A stretch of DNA of 64,000 nucleotides from T3Sed10-241 sp036796255 (GCA_036796255.1 DAIRDH010000003.1:1-64000); one strand, 5' to 3'. Numbered from the stretch's first letter, positions 24,598 through 33,721 are shown. Numbers and translations: made by a program. The notes: a model not told the origin generated them from the letters alone.

Positions 24598-25965
24598 TTA
24601 CTGACTATAGGTACTGAACTTTTTAAATCCAACGAGCCTGTCGGCAAAAGTGCTCCGGTCTTTGAAGTACACCAGCACCATGTATTCATTTTCGGCTTCG
24701 GAATGGTTGCCTTCTGTAAGCTCAGTGCTTCCTGACTCACTATTGAGGCTCCTCCACAGATAAAGATAATTGTAATAGCCTTGTTTGAGAAGGAGCATTT
24801 TTTCATAAGCAAGGGTTTGTGGATTGTACTCCATCCTGAAGTGCTTGTCCAAAGTCCAATTTGATAATTGTCCATAAATGTACATGTTGCCGCTGCCGAG
24901 CATGGCATCCACAGGCATAGAAAAGTGCACCATGACATAGTCAGACTCCAGGTGGGCATTTTCCATATCATCGTTCTTGATCAATAGTCTGCCATTGATA
25001 TCATTGTTGAAATTGTACTGCTTGAAAGCCCTTCGCTTATCAGGTGAAAGACGAATATGGTACCCATCATCTTCGAGGGTTACTTCCTCGACCCGTCCGC
25101 TTCTGTACCGCACACTCTTGGCATCGAAGAAACGGAATTCATTTCCGCCTTCAAATGTGAGCTCTCTTTGATAATCATATGTCAATCGGTTGTCTTTTAT
25201 GAAGCTCGGCTTGACACCGCGTCGGGCGTTGTCCCACCTGAAATTTTGCATCACAACAAGTTCTATTTCGCTGTAGGGATTCATGGAGTTTAGTCCCCCA
25301 AGATTGACCTGCAGGTCAACCTCTTGTTTATTGCTTCTCTCACTTACCACACTCGAAGGCCTAACAGTCTCTTCAACAATGGCCAACTGCTCTACTATCA
25401 TGAAGCGCGCAACAAACATCAAGTCCTTTTCATCCCCGTCTACGTAAACTTTCACAATGTAATTTCCGCTGCGCGTCAGGTTTATTCTTTCGTTTGGAAA
25501 TGAGATGCTGTAGTGCGTGAAGTTCCTTAGCGTATTGAAGGAAAAATCATAGTCATACATGATATCCGAGTTGTAGCCCTGTTGGTAATCCATTTTCAGC
25601 AATTCGGAAGGTTGCCAGTCGTGTGTACAATGTTCAAAGGTGTAATGCATTTCACGCACATCTTCATGCAGGTCATCAAAACGAAGTACAATCTGCTCTG
25701 AGCCATTCAGAAAAATGATTGGAGGCTCCAATTCTGACGATGAAGAATGCAGAATTACGGTCCTGATTTCAGGGTCGTATATTCGCGTGGTATAGTCATT
25801 TACCTTTTCCCCGTAATACTGGTCTTCTTGCGCTGTATCAGACTTAAATTGCTTATCCTTTTTTTGAGCCTTTACTGTTTGAATAGCAGTGTATTGAATT
25901 GAGAAAAGAGCAATTGCCAATGGCAGCGCCTTCTGAGCGAAACTATTTACAAATTTTATCAGCAT
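24598..25965 (-). CDS. Type IX secretion system plug protein (DUF5103)
   Basis: The 455-residue product has a signal peptide, then the conserved N-terminal domain with YDPEIRTVILH, EPPIIFLNGSEQIVLRFDDL and YTFEHCTHDWQPSELLKMDYQQGYNSDIMYDYDFSFNT. These match DUF5103, the periplasmic plug of the SprA translocon of the type IX secretion system (family knowledge). A second immunoglobulin-like part ends in VGFKKFSTYSQ. Its presence implies a functional T9SS and fits the repeat adhesin at the left edge. It is divergent from nqrA. Confidence 0.88.
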   Translation of the reverse strand: MLIKFVNSFAQKALPLAIALFSIQYTAIQTVKAQKKDKQFKSDTAQEDQYYGEKVNDYTTRIYDPEIRTVILHSSSSELEPPIIFLNGSEQIVLRFDDLHEDVREMHYTFEHCTHDWQPSELLKMDYQQGYNSDIMYDYDFSFNTLRNFTHYSISFPNERINLTRSGNYIVKVYVDGDEKDLMFVARFMIVEQLAIVEETVRPSSVVSERSNKQEVDLQVNLGGLNSMNPYSEIELVVMQNFRWDNARRGVKPSFIKDNRLTYDYQRELTFEGGNEFRFFDAKSVRYRSGRVEEVTLEDDGYHIRLSPDKRRAFKQYNFNNDINGRLLIKNDDMENAHLESDYVMVHFSMPVDAMLGSGNMYIYGQLSNWTLDKHFRMEYNPQTLAYEKMLLLKQGYYNYLYLWRSLNSESGSTELTEGNHSEAENEYMVLVYFKDRSTFADRLVGFKKFSTYSQ

Positions 25966-26049
25966 CCTATTTTATTTGGAATAATTCTAAATTACTTTTG
26001 TGATCTCCGTTACAGAGATTGTGCCAATGAAGTAAACGGAAACAATTAT

Positions 26050-26057
26050 TACCTTTG
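26050..26057 (+). promoter_or_regulatory. Candidate -7 box for the nqr operon
   Basis: TACCTTTG matches TAnnTTTG and ends 30 bases before the nqrA ATG. No TTG at 17-20 bases was found. Confidence 0.45.
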
Positions 26058-26087
26058 CCCCCAAAATTCTAAAGTACCTCCATACAC

Positions 26088-27443
26088 ATGTCAAAGCCCG
26101 TAAAAGTAAAGAAAGGAATAGATATCAAGCTTGAGGGTGCAGCCGTTAAAAAAACATCCGCTGCCCAAGTCTCTAGTGTGTATGCTATCAAACCCGATGA
26201 TTTTTTTGGGATGATTCCGAAACTCACCGTTAGGGAAGGGGATGAAGTGGAAGCCGGCTCCACGTTGTTTTATGATAAAGAACGCCCTGAGATTAAATTC
26301 ACTTCACCAGTGAGTGGAGAGATTGTTGAAGTGAAGCGAGGTGACAAGCGTAAAATAATGGAAGTGAAAATCCTGGCCGACGCTACTTTTAAATACAAAA
26401 GTTTTAATTCGTGGGACAAATCGAAGAAAGACCGCGATGCCTTGGTTGCGCAAATGCTTGAAATGGGCGTATGGCCTTTTATCAAACAAAGGCCATATGG
26501 TGTTATTGCCAATCCAAAAGAAACCCCACGCGATATTTATGTATCGACTTTTGACTCCTCGCCTTTGGCCCCAGATACAGCTTACCTTGTAGGAGAGGAA
26601 AAGGAGCATTTTCAAACGGGAATCGATGCACTTAATTTACTGACTTCTGGCAAGGTGCACGTGGGCGTTCAGAAAGGCGATACTTTTTTTAGTGATATCA
26701 AGAACGTGGAGCAACACGAAGTAAGCGGCCCGCATCCTGCAGGCAATGTAGGAGTACTTATACATCATACTACACCAATCAATAAAGGAGAAGTGGTGTG
26801 GACGGCGAATCCGCTTGATGTGGCAATGCTGGGTCGCTGCTTGACCAAAGGACAATTTGATGCCACGCGTACCATAGCTTTGGTTGGATCAGAAGTTATT
26901 GAACCTCAGTATTATGCGACTCGAATTGGGTCTACTTTTGCATCACTTACCTCAGGAAAAATTAAGGAGGGCAAGGTGCGTTACATTTCAGGAAATGTGC
27001 TTACCGGGAGCAAAGAGACTGCTGAAGGTTCCCTCGGTTTTTACGATACACACATAACCGTTATTCCTGAAGGCGATACAAAGCAATTTTTCATCACTGA
27101 AGGTTGGTTATCTCCAGGTTTGGATAAGTTCAGTCTTTCTAAGGCCTACCCAAGCTGGCTGTTTCCAAACAAGAAATACAGACTCGACACCAACCTCAAT
27201 GGTGAGAAGCGCGCCTTTGTAGTGACTGGTGAGCTTGAGCAGGTGTTTCCGTTCGACATTTATCCCATGCAGCTTATTAAGGCCATCATGATCAATGACA
27301 TTGATTCAATGGAAAAGCTCGGTATTTATGAAGTTGACGCTGAAGATTTTGCCCTTTGTGAATTTGTATGTACTTCCAAAATAAACATTCAGGAAGTGGT
27401 AAAGCAGGGGCTTGCCGACATGAGAAAAGAATTTGCATCCTAA
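26088..27443 (+). CDS. nqrA: Na+-translocating NADH:quinone reductase subunit A
   Basis: NqrA is the cytoplasm-facing, quinone-associated subunit of the six-subunit sodium pump. The 451-residue protein has the expected N-terminal barrel-sandwich domain (FGMIPKLTVREGDEVEAGSTLFYDKE, then FTSPVSGEIVEVKRGDKRK). Further on are VGVQKGDTFF and GPHPAGNVGVLIHH, and the C-terminal CEFVCTSKINIQEVVKQGL. It opens the operon nqrABCDEF, 14 bases before nqrB. Confidence 0.96.
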   Translation: MSKPVKVKKGIDIKLEGAAVKKTSAAQVSSVYAIKPDDFFGMIPKLTVREGDEVEAGSTLFYDKERPEIKFTSPVSGEIVEVKRGDKRKIMEVKILADATFKYKSFNSWDKSKKDRDALVAQMLEMGVWPFIKQRPYGVIANPKETPRDIYVSTFDSSPLAPDTAYLVGEEKEHFQTGIDALNLLTSGKVHVGVQKGDTFFSDIKNVEQHEVSGPHPAGNVGVLIHHTTPINKGEVVWTANPLDVAMLGRCLTKGQFDATRTIALVGSEVIEPQYYATRIGSTFASLTSGKIKEGKVRYISGNVLTGSKETAEGSLGFYDTHITVIPEGDTKQFFITEGWLSPGLDKFSLSKAYPSWLFPNKKYRLDTNLNGEKRAFVVTGELEQVFPFDIYPMQLIKAIMINDIDSMEKLGIYEVDAEDFALCEFVCTSKINIQEVVKQGLADMRKEFAS

Positions 27444-27457
27444 AATAAACAACGACA

Positions 27458-28672
27458 GTGAAAGTAGTAGACAACTTGCTCGGTAAAGTAAGGCCGACAT
27501 TTGAGAAGGGAGGAAAGTTAGAGAAGTATTGGCCGGTATATGACGCTTTGGAAACCTTTGCGTTTGTGCCAAACCACACCACCAAGAGCGGAGCGCACAT
27601 CAGGGATGCTATCGACATGAAGCGAACCATGTTTTTGGTCATCCTCGCCATGATACCTTGCTTGCTTTTTGGTATGTACAACCTGGGCTACCAGCACTAC
27701 ATGGCCATGGGCGATATGGAAGCCACCTGGGTAGATATGGCACTTTTTGGTTTGATCAAGACAATTCCGTTAATCATTGTATCCTATGGCGTTGGCCTTG
27801 GGGTTGAATTCATCTTCTGCATTATAAAAGGTCACGCGATCTACGAAGGTTTCCTCGTGTCAGGAATGCTCATTCCGCTTATCATGCCGGTCGACATTCC
27901 CTTGTGGATGGTGGCAGTTGCAACGGCGTTCTCAGTGATTTTTGTAAAAGAGGTTTTCGGCGGTACAGGTATGAATATTCTCAACGTGGCCTTGACGGCC
28001 AGGGCATTTATTTTCTTTGCTTATCCTACGGAGATGTCAGGTAACAAGGTGTGGATCAGTACTACAGGTGATGGAACTCCAGTGGATGGCTATACCGGAG
28101 AAACCTTATTGGGACAAGCCATTGAGAAAGGTGCAGCCTTTCACGATGTGGCAGGTACTGCATATGCCAGCGTGGCTGATAGCTTTTGGGCTTCATTTAT
28201 TGGCTTGATTCCAGGCTCAATTGGTGAAACCTCAGCGCTTGCCATACTGCTTGGAGCGGCCTTGCTTATATTTACGGGTATCGCAAGCTGGAGGATTATT
28301 TTTTGGGGAATTGCAGGAGGCGCAGTTATGGGTCTTATCTTTAACCTGATTGGCCCAAGCGTATCGCCCGACAATCTTTATTTGCAAGTGCCCTGGTGGC
28401 ATCAATTGGTTATGGGAGGCTTCCTTTTTGGAGTTGTATTTATGGCAACAGATCCTGTATCAGCCTCACAAACTACCATGGGCAAAGTTTATTATGGCTT
28501 TTTGATTGGGCTCCTGGGTATCCTTATTCGCGTGGTCAACCCGGCTTACCCCGAAGGTATTATGATGGCCATTCTATTTATGAATGTCATGGCTCCTACC
28601 ATCGACCATTTTGTGGTGCAGAGCAACATCAACCGCCGATTGAAAAGATTTAAAACCGTTAAAACTGCTTGA
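27458..28672 (+). CDS. nqrB: Na+-translocating NADH:quinone reductase subunit B
   Basis: NqrB is a multi-helix membrane subunit that carries covalent FMN and riboflavin. The 404-residue protein starts with GTG. It shows MKRTMFLVILAMIPCLLFGMYNLG, the gly-rich GGTGMNILNVALTARAF and FMATDPVSASQTTMGK. The flavinylated threonine is expected at Thr216 in DGYTGETL, a variant of the usual SGAT motif. ApbE, which attaches the FMN, is not in the window. Two bases separate it from nqrC. Confidence 0.96.
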   Translation: MKVVDNLLGKVRPTFEKGGKLEKYWPVYDALETFAFVPNHTTKSGAHIRDAIDMKRTMFLVILAMIPCLLFGMYNLGYQHYMAMGDMEATWVDMALFGLIKTIPLIIVSYGVGLGVEFIFCIIKGHAIYEGFLVSGMLIPLIMPVDIPLWMVAVATAFSVIFVKEVFGGTGMNILNVALTARAFIFFAYPTEMSGNKVWISTTGDGTPVDGYTGETLLGQAIEKGAAFHDVAGTAYASVADSFWASFIGLIPGSIGETSALAILLGAALLIFTGIASWRIIFWGIAGGAVMGLIFNLIGPSVSPDNLYLQVPWWHQLVMGGFLFGVVFMATDPVSASQTTMGKVYYGFLIGLLGILIRVVNPAYPEGIMMAILFMNVMAPTIDHFVVQSNINRRLKRFKTVKTA

Positions 28673-28673
28673 T

Positions 28674-29435
28674 ATGGCAATGAATAAAAACAGCAACGCT
28701 TTTACATTCACGTTTGCCATAGTTATGGTGATCGTGGTTGGTGCTGCACTCTCAGTTGCATCTATGGCTTTGAAGCCAAGGCAGGTTGAGAATGCAATAC
28801 AAAAAGATATGATCAGCATATTAAGTTCCATTGGTGTTGAGGCAGATAGAACCAACGCCAGCGATCTGTTTTATGCAAATATCGTAGAGCGCGTTACTTT
28901 GAATTCAAGAGGTGAAGTGATCGCTTCACGTGATGGAAAAGTAGACGCTAAGGATATAGAAGATCCCTTTAACGTCAACGTTCAGAAAGAATTCAGAAAT
29001 CCTAAACTTTCAGTTGAAGACCGCAACTACCCAATGTACAGGGCTGAAGTGGATGGCAAAGAACTTCTAGTAATCCCCATGGTTGGTAAAGGGTTATGGG
29101 GGCCTATCTGGGGTTATGTAGCACTTGAAGGCGATTACAATACGATCTTTGGTGCAGTTTTTTCGCACAAGTCCGAGACGCCAGGTCTTGGCGCAGAAAT
29201 TACAGAGGCCTTTTTTCAGGAGCCATTTGAAGGGAAGCAGATTTATGACAATACTGGTAACCTCGTTTCCATAAACGTGAAAAAAGGAGGAGCGGACAAA
29301 GAAAATCCCCATGCCGTAGATGGCATCACTGGAGGTACCATCACAAGTGTAGGTGTTCAGGAAATGATGCGCCGCACTTTTGGAGTATACGACAACTATT
29401 TTCAGAGTAAGAAACAAGTAACAGAGCTGCAATGA
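28674..29435 (+). CDS. nqrC: Na+-translocating NADH:quinone reductase subunit C
   Basis: NqrC is a periplasm-facing FMN protein with one N-terminal membrane helix. The 253-residue product has the helix FTFAIVMVIVVGAALSVAS, the domain KGLWGPIWGYVALEGDYNTIFGAVFSHKSETPGLG, and the flavinylation site DGITGGTITSVGV with Thr222 as the expected acceptor. Its stop overlaps the nqrD start by 4 bases (ATGA). Confidence 0.96.
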   Translation: MAMNKNSNAFTFTFAIVMVIVVGAALSVASMALKPRQVENAIQKDMISILSSIGVEADRTNASDLFYANIVERVTLNSRGEVIASRDGKVDAKDIEDPFNVNVQKEFRNPKLSVEDRNYPMYRAEVDGKELLVIPMVGKGLWGPIWGYVALEGDYNTIFGAVFSHKSETPGLGAEITEAFFQEPFEGKQIYDNTGNLVSINVKKGGADKENPHAVDGITGGTITSVGVQEMMRRTFGVYDNYFQSKKQVTELQ

Positions 29436-30139
29436 GTACAGAGACAGTAGAAAATACATCGACAGCAACAGCAGAGGTTGCGGTTCCCAAAGAGCCCCTC
29501 TTCTCTGCCAAAAATAAGAGGCTGATCACAGATCCGCTTGACGACGACAACCCTATCACCGTTCAGGTGCTCGGAATTTGCTCGGCATTGGCCATCACCG
29601 TTCAGGTGCAGCAAGCTGTGGTAATGTCTTTGTCCGTTTTGTTTGTTTTGATCTTTGGCAATGTTATTATTTCTTTGCTGAGAAACACGATCCCTTCACG
29701 GATTCGAATCATCGTCCAACTTGTGGTGGTGGCTTCATTGGTTATTTTGGTAAACGAATTGCTCAAAGCATTTCTTCCTGATATTAGCGAACGTCTATCG
29801 GTATTTGTAGGCCTGATCATTACCAACTGTATCATTATGGGCCGTTTTGAAGCTTTTGCCATGGGCAACAAAGCTTTTCCCTCAGCGCTTGATGGTATTG
29901 GAAATTCCTTGGGTTATGCATGGATTCTTGTTGCTGTAGCGGTGGTAAGGGAAGTATTTGGTTCAGGAGCAATCAGCTTCCCTGGTATTGGCCAAATAAA
30001 GTTTATTCCTGCGTCATTTTTCGAATTGGGCTACATGAACAATAACCTGATGATTCTTCCTCCTATGGCTTTGATCGTAGTGGGTATCATCATCTGGATA
30101 CAGCGCTCAAGAAATACCAAACTCGTAGAAGAAAACTAA
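29432..30139 (+). CDS. nqrD: Na+-translocating NADH:quinone reductase subunit D
   Basis: NqrD is a six-helix membrane subunit that together with NqrE holds a [2Fe-2S] cluster in the membrane. The 235-residue protein has a soluble N-terminal extension of about 30 residues and then the family blocks NPITVQVLGICSALAITVQVQQAVVMS and FVGLIITNCIIMGRFEAFAM, the latter with the cluster-ligand cysteine. It is coupled to nqrC and lies 13 bases before nqrE. Confidence 0.95.
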   Translation: MSTETVENTSTATAEVAVPKEPLFSAKNKRLITDPLDDDNPITVQVLGICSALAITVQVQQAVVMSLSVLFVLIFGNVIISLLRNTIPSRIRIIVQLVVVASLVILVNELLKAFLPDISERLSVFVGLIITNCIIMGRFEAFAMGNKAFPSALDGIGNSLGYAWILVAVAVVREVFGSGAISFPGIGQIKFIPASFFELGYMNNNLMILPPMALIVVGIIIWIQRSRNTKLVEEN

Positions 30140-30152
30140 TTAGTCCAAAACA

Positions 30153-30767
30153 ATGGAAGCATTAAACATATTTGTGAAGTCGATCTTTATCGACAACATG
30201 ATTTTCGCTTACTTTCTCGGAATGTGCTCTTATCTCGCCGTTTCAAAAACAGTGAAAACTGGTATAGGACTAGGAATGGCTGTAATCTTCGTGCTCGGCA
30301 TCACAGTTCCAATCAACTTTCTATTGGAAAACTTTGTACTTAAAGAAGGCGCACTTACCTGGATTGATCCTTCATTCGCAAATGTTGACTTGAGCTTTTT
30401 GAGTTTTATCATGTTCATTGCTGTGATCGCATCTATGGTGCAGTTGGTGGAGATGATCGTCGAGAAATTTGCACCTGCCCTCTATGGAGCTTTGGGAATA
30501 TTCCTGCCGCTGATTGCGGTGAATTGCGCGATACTTGGTGGTTCACTTTTTATGCAAGAGCGTCAGTACACCACAATCGCGGATGCTACAGTTTTCGGTT
30601 TGGGTAGCGGCGTGGGTTGGTTGCTTGCCATTGTGGGTATTGCGGCCATCCGTGAGAAAATACGTTACTCAAATGTACCCGCACCTCTCCGAGGATTAGG
30701 CATTACATTCATTATTACCGGATTGATGGGTATTGCTTTCATGGCCTTTATGGGCATTGAACTTTAA
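30153..30767 (+). CDS. nqrE: Na+-translocating NADH:quinone reductase subunit E
   Basis: NqrE is the inverted-topology homologue of NqrD. The 204-residue product has FVKSIFIDNMIFAYFLGMCSYLAVSK, with the conserved cysteine, and GIFLPLIAVNCAILGGSLFMQER, with the second. Six membrane helices are visible. It lies 41 bases before nqrF. Confidence 0.96.
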   Translation: MEALNIFVKSIFIDNMIFAYFLGMCSYLAVSKTVKTGIGLGMAVIFVLGITVPINFLLENFVLKEGALTWIDPSFANVDLSFLSFIMFIAVIASMVQLVEMIVEKFAPALYGALGIFLPLIAVNCAILGGSLFMQERQYTTIADATVFGLGSGVGWLLAIVGIAAIREKIRYSNVPAPLRGLGITFIITGLMGIAFMAFMGIEL

Positions 30768-30808
30768 TGGGAAAACCATTGTTTGATATACAAGAAAATT
30801 AAGAATAC

Positions 30809-32104
30809 ATGACCGCTACAATCATAGCAACACTCGCAGCCTTTTTGATCCTTATTCTTTTGCTGGTAAGCGTTTTGCTTTTCGCAAAATCAAAATTATC
30901 ACCATCAGGACCCGTAACGCTTTTAATAAACGGTGAGAAAACCATTGAGGTGGAATCGGGCAATACCATTCTTAGCACATTGAGCAACGAGAAAATCTTC
31001 CTGCCCTCGGCTTGTGGAGGTGGAGGTACTTGCGCCATGTGCAAGTGTCAGGTGTTCGAAGGTGGAGGAGAGATCCTTCCTACAGAAGCACCTTACTTTT
31101 CCAGAAAGGAAATTGCTGAAAACTGGCGCCTGGGTTGCCAGGTCAAAGTGAAGCAGGATATGAAAATTGCGATTCCAGAAGAGATTTTTGGAATCAAAAA
31201 ATGGGAATGCGAAGTGGTTTCGAATTACAACGTGGCTTCATTTATCAAGGAATTTGTGGTGCGTTTGCCCGAAGGAGAGCACCTCGAGTTTGAAGCGGGT
31301 GGATACATTCAGATCGATGTACCTCCTTGCGTTGTGAATTACAAGGACATCGACATTACTTCTCACCCGGAGCTTGGCCGCGACCCTATGGATTTCAAAG
31401 GCGAGTGGGACAAGTTCGGTCTGTGGAACTTGCAGATGAAAAACAATGAAGAGATTTTCAGGGCATATTCCATGGCCAATCACCCTGCGGAGGGAAACAT
31501 TATTATGTTGAATATCCGAATTGCTACGCCACCGTGGGATAGGGCCAAGAACAAATGGATGGATGTGAATCCAGGTATTTGCTCAAGCTTCGTTTTCGGA
31601 TGTAAGCCTGGCGATAAGGTTACTATTTCAGGACCTTACGGTGAGTTCTTCATCAAAGACACTGGCTCAGAAATGCTCTACATCGGCGGTGGTGCCGGAA
31701 TGGCACCCATGCGCTCGCACCTTTTCCACTTGTTTCACACATTGAAAACGGACAGGAAGGTTTCATACTGGTATGGAGGGCGCTCTAAACGCGAGCTTTT
31801 CTACCTTGATCACTTCCGTAAAATAGAAAAGGAATTCCCCAACTTTAGTTTTCACGTAGTGCTCTCAGAGCCGCTTCCAGAAGACAATTGGAAGGCTAAG
31901 AAAAGTATCGAGGATGAGGGAGATGGTTTTACAGGCTTTGTACACCAGGCGGTAATTGACCAATACCTTAAAAAGCACGATGCACCGGAAGACATTGAAT
32001 TCTACTTCTGCGGCCCACCACTTATGAACGCTGCCGTCCTCAAGATGGTTGACGAATGGGGAGTGCCACCCGAGAATGTTGCATTTGACGACTTCGGAGG
32101 GTAA
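30809..32104 (+). CDS. nqrF: Na+-translocating NADH:quinone reductase subunit F
   Basis: NqrF is the NADH-oxidising entry subunit. The 431-residue protein has one N-terminal membrane helix. A plant-type [2Fe-2S] ferredoxin domain follows (CGGGGTCAMCKC, then the distant Cys in RLGCQV), then an FAD-binding domain (RAYSMANHP) and an NADH-binding domain (GGGAGMAPMRSH, with FCGPPLMNAAV near the end). All expected ligands are present. It ends the nqr operon and is followed by an intrinsic terminator. Confidence 0.97.
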   Translation: MTATIIATLAAFLILILLLVSVLLFAKSKLSPSGPVTLLINGEKTIEVESGNTILSTLSNEKIFLPSACGGGGTCAMCKCQVFEGGGEILPTEAPYFSRKEIAENWRLGCQVKVKQDMKIAIPEEIFGIKKWECEVVSNYNVASFIKEFVVRLPEGEHLEFEAGGYIQIDVPPCVVNYKDIDITSHPELGRDPMDFKGEWDKFGLWNLQMKNNEEIFRAYSMANHPAEGNIIMLNIRIATPPWDRAKNKWMDVNPGICSSFVFGCKPGDKVTISGPYGEFFIKDTGSEMLYIGGGAGMAPMRSHLFHLFHTLKTDRKVSYWYGGRSKRELFYLDHFRKIEKEFPNFSFHVVLSEPLPEDNWKAKKSIEDEGDGFTGFVHQAVIDQYLKKHDAPEDIEFYFCGPPLMNAAVLKMVDEWGVPPENVAFDDFGG

Positions 32105-32125
32105 TTGGCATTCATAAAGTTTGGA

Positions 32126-32158
32126 GCGCCCGGTTGATATCAACTGGGCGTTTCTTTT
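32126..32158 (+). terminator. Intrinsic terminator of the nqr operon
   Basis: The stem GCGCCCGGTTGA/TCAACTGGGCG, with one G-T pair and almost no loop (TA), is followed by TTTCTTTT. It begins 22 bases after the nqrF stop. Confidence 0.78.
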
Positions 32159-32228
32159 GCTCTTACTTTAATCATGAAGATCATAGGAATGCAAATTTTT
32201 TTGGTATTTTCATTCCAAAATTGAATTC

Positions 32229-32708
32229 ATGACGATTCAGGAATGGTTTGATGCATACGGACACAGCCACCAAAATCCGACCAACAAGGCTGTGCATTGG
32301 GTATGCGTTCCCCTTATCTTCTTCAGCATAGTCGGAATATTGTCTTTAATGGGCTTGGGATTTGTAAATGATTTTTTGCCTACTTCAGTTATCCCGTACA
32401 TTCATCTGGGCACGCTGCTCGTACTTTTTGGAGTGATTTTCTTTTTGCGCTTGTCTGTTCCCATCGCTTTGGGAATGCTCGCTGTGTCTCTGCTCATGCT
32501 CTGGTTGGTGCATCAAAGCCAACTCGCTTTGGGCGAAAATGTTTGGATGTTTTTCGTGGGTATATTCGTATTGAGCTGGATAGGTCAGTTTATCGGGCAC
32601 AAAATCGAAGGCGCGAAGCCCAGTTTTTTCGACGATCTAAAGTTTCTCATGATTGGGCCAGCCTGGCTCTTGCACTTCATTTACCGAAAGGTGGGTATAC
32701 CGTACTAA
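32229..32708 (+). CDS. DUF962 / Mpo1-like membrane protein
   Basis: The 159-residue product has the family's N-terminal W-F-D-A-Y-G-x-S-H-Q-N-P-x-N-K-x-V-H-W, whose His residues form the iron site in yeast Mpo1, and a second His block in WIGQFIGHKIEGAKPSF. Four hydrophobic segments are seen. Yeast Mpo1 is a dioxygenase acting on 2-hydroxy fatty acids; the bacterial substrate is not established. The last base of its stop is the first base of the GNAT ATG, so the two are translationally coupled. Confidence 0.85.
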   Translation: MTIQEWFDAYGHSHQNPTNKAVHWVCVPLIFFSIVGILSLMGLGFVNDFLPTSVIPYIHLGTLLVLFGVIFFLRLSVPIALGMLAVSLLMLWLVHQSQLALGENVWMFFVGIFVLSWIGQFIGHKIEGAKPSFFDDLKFLMIGPAWLLHFIYRKVGIPY

Positions 32709-33193
32709 TGGCGTTGAAAAACAGTGGTATCGATTTAGGGGCTTACATCATTAGCCCCGCCAAAGCGGAAGAAATCTATCCCCTTCGTTTGCTCGTGCTC
32801 AGGCCTGGGGGTACGCTCAGCGATTGTCGATTTGAGGGCGACGACCTGGACAGCACTTTTCACTTGAAAGCCAGCGACGTGTTTGGAAATGTTCTGGCCA
32901 TTGCTTCATTTTACGAAAAGTCTCAGCCACAGCTCAGCGGAGGGCGCGCCATTCAATTGCGTGGAATGGCTTCGCACCCCGAAGTAAGGGGCTTGGGTTA
33001 TGGCAAAGCCTTGGTGCAGCATGCACTTCAGGGTTACACATTGGATAATGCTGAGCTGATGTGGTGCAATGCCCGTGAAGTCGCAGTGTCATTCTACGAG
33101 CGGCTCGGGTTTACCAAATTTGGGGAGCCTTTCGATATTGCTGGCATCGGGAAGCATTGGGTGATGTGGACGAGGTTGACAAAAGCAGATTGA
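32708..33193 (+). CDS. GNAT-family N-acetyltransferase
   Basis: This 161-residue cytosolic enzyme shows the acetyl-CoA-binding pattern LRGMASHPEVRGLGYGKALVQHAL, with the R-G-x-G-x-G/A loop, and the C-terminal AVSFYERLGFTKFGEPFDIAGIGKHWVMW. The frame remains open upstream to 32543, but the ATG at 32708, one base into the stop of the previous gene, is the natural start. Acceptor substrate unknown. Confidence 0.87.
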   Translation: MALKNSGIDLGAYIISPAKAEEIYPLRLLVLRPGGTLSDCRFEGDDLDSTFHLKASDVFGNVLAIASFYEKSQPQLSGGRAIQLRGMASHPEVRGLGYGKALVQHALQGYTLDNAELMWCNAREVAVSFYERLGFTKFGEPFDIAGIGKHWVMWTRLTKAD

Positions 33194-33219
33194 AATTCAA
33201 AATTCTTCCCAATTCGTAA

Positions 33220-33248
33220 TTGCAACAAAGTTATAATAACTATCTTTG
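33220..33248 (+). promoter_or_regulatory. Promoter of the TonB island
   Basis: TTG (33220-33222), an 18-base spacer and TATCTTTG (33241-33248) match the Bacteroidota consensus. The ATG at 33259 lies 10 bases downstream. The promoter overlaps an in-frame TTG at 33220, which rules that codon out as the start. Confidence 0.72.
33229..33241. promoter_or_regulatory. Palindromic operator-like site in the promoter spacer
   Basis: AGTTATAATAACT is a perfect 13-base palindrome centred between the -33 and -7 boxes. The flanks extend it imperfectly, with GCAACAA on the left and CTTTGC on the right. AT-rich GTTATnATAAC-like palindromes are bound by Fur-superfamily repressors such as Zur in other bacteria (family knowledge); which regulator binds here is inferred. 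Confidence 0.5.
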
Positions 33249-33258
33249 CGGATTCGCA

Positions 33259-33651
33259 ATGTGTAGTAAATTCAAACATCATTTCGCCATCTTCTTCCTG
33301 ATGGTCTTTGCAATCGGCCTTTCTGAAGGAACTTTGCACGGCCTCTTGCATGCTGAAATGCATGAAGTACACGAAGTGTATCTACACCACGCCTGCTCAC
33401 ATGGTCACGAAGTTGAAGCTGAAACCAATGATTTACCTAGGGCTGGTGAAAGCCATGTCGCGGCCAATGTAGCGCACAATGATACCTGCGCACGATGTGC
33501 AAACTTCCTTGTACAGGATCAGGTAAATTTGTCTCCAGAAGGACCTGGCGGAGCAACAATTTTTGCCGCTTTGCCGCCGATAGCGGCTTGCGCGTTTTAT
33601 GCATTTCGCAACACTACGCTTTCTTCGCTTAGAGGGCCCCCGGTGGTATAA
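33259..33651 (+). CDS. Small exported His-rich, Cys-containing protein
   Basis: The 130-residue product has an N-terminal hydrophobic segment (FAIFFLMVFAIGL), then a histidine-rich stretch (HGLLHAEMHEVHEVYLHHACSHGHE), a C-A-R-C pair, and the C-terminal ending SLRGPPVV. The RGPP-type ending and small size recall DUF2946-like proteins that sit next to metal-related TonB receptors; I make that link cautiously. The His and Cys content suggests metal binding in the envelope. It lies 70 bases before the TonB receptor and behind the operator-bearing promoter, so it probably leads that operon. Confidence 0.65.
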   Translation: MCSKFKHHFAIFFLMVFAIGLSEGTLHGLLHAEMHEVHEVYLHHACSHGHEVEAETNDLPRAGESHVAANVAHNDTCARCANFLVQDQVNLSPEGPGGATIFAALPPIAACAFYAFRNTTLSSLRGPPVV

Positions 33652-33721
33652 CAACCCGCTTTCATAAGGCCAGCCGGCCATTTTTCCCCTTTCCTTTTTC
33701 TCATTACTACCTTCAGGTTTC

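Noticed and set aside
33220..33258. An upstream TTG start for the His-rich protein
   Set aside because: The codons would overlap the -33 and -7 promoter elements; the ATG at 33259 gives a proper signal segment.
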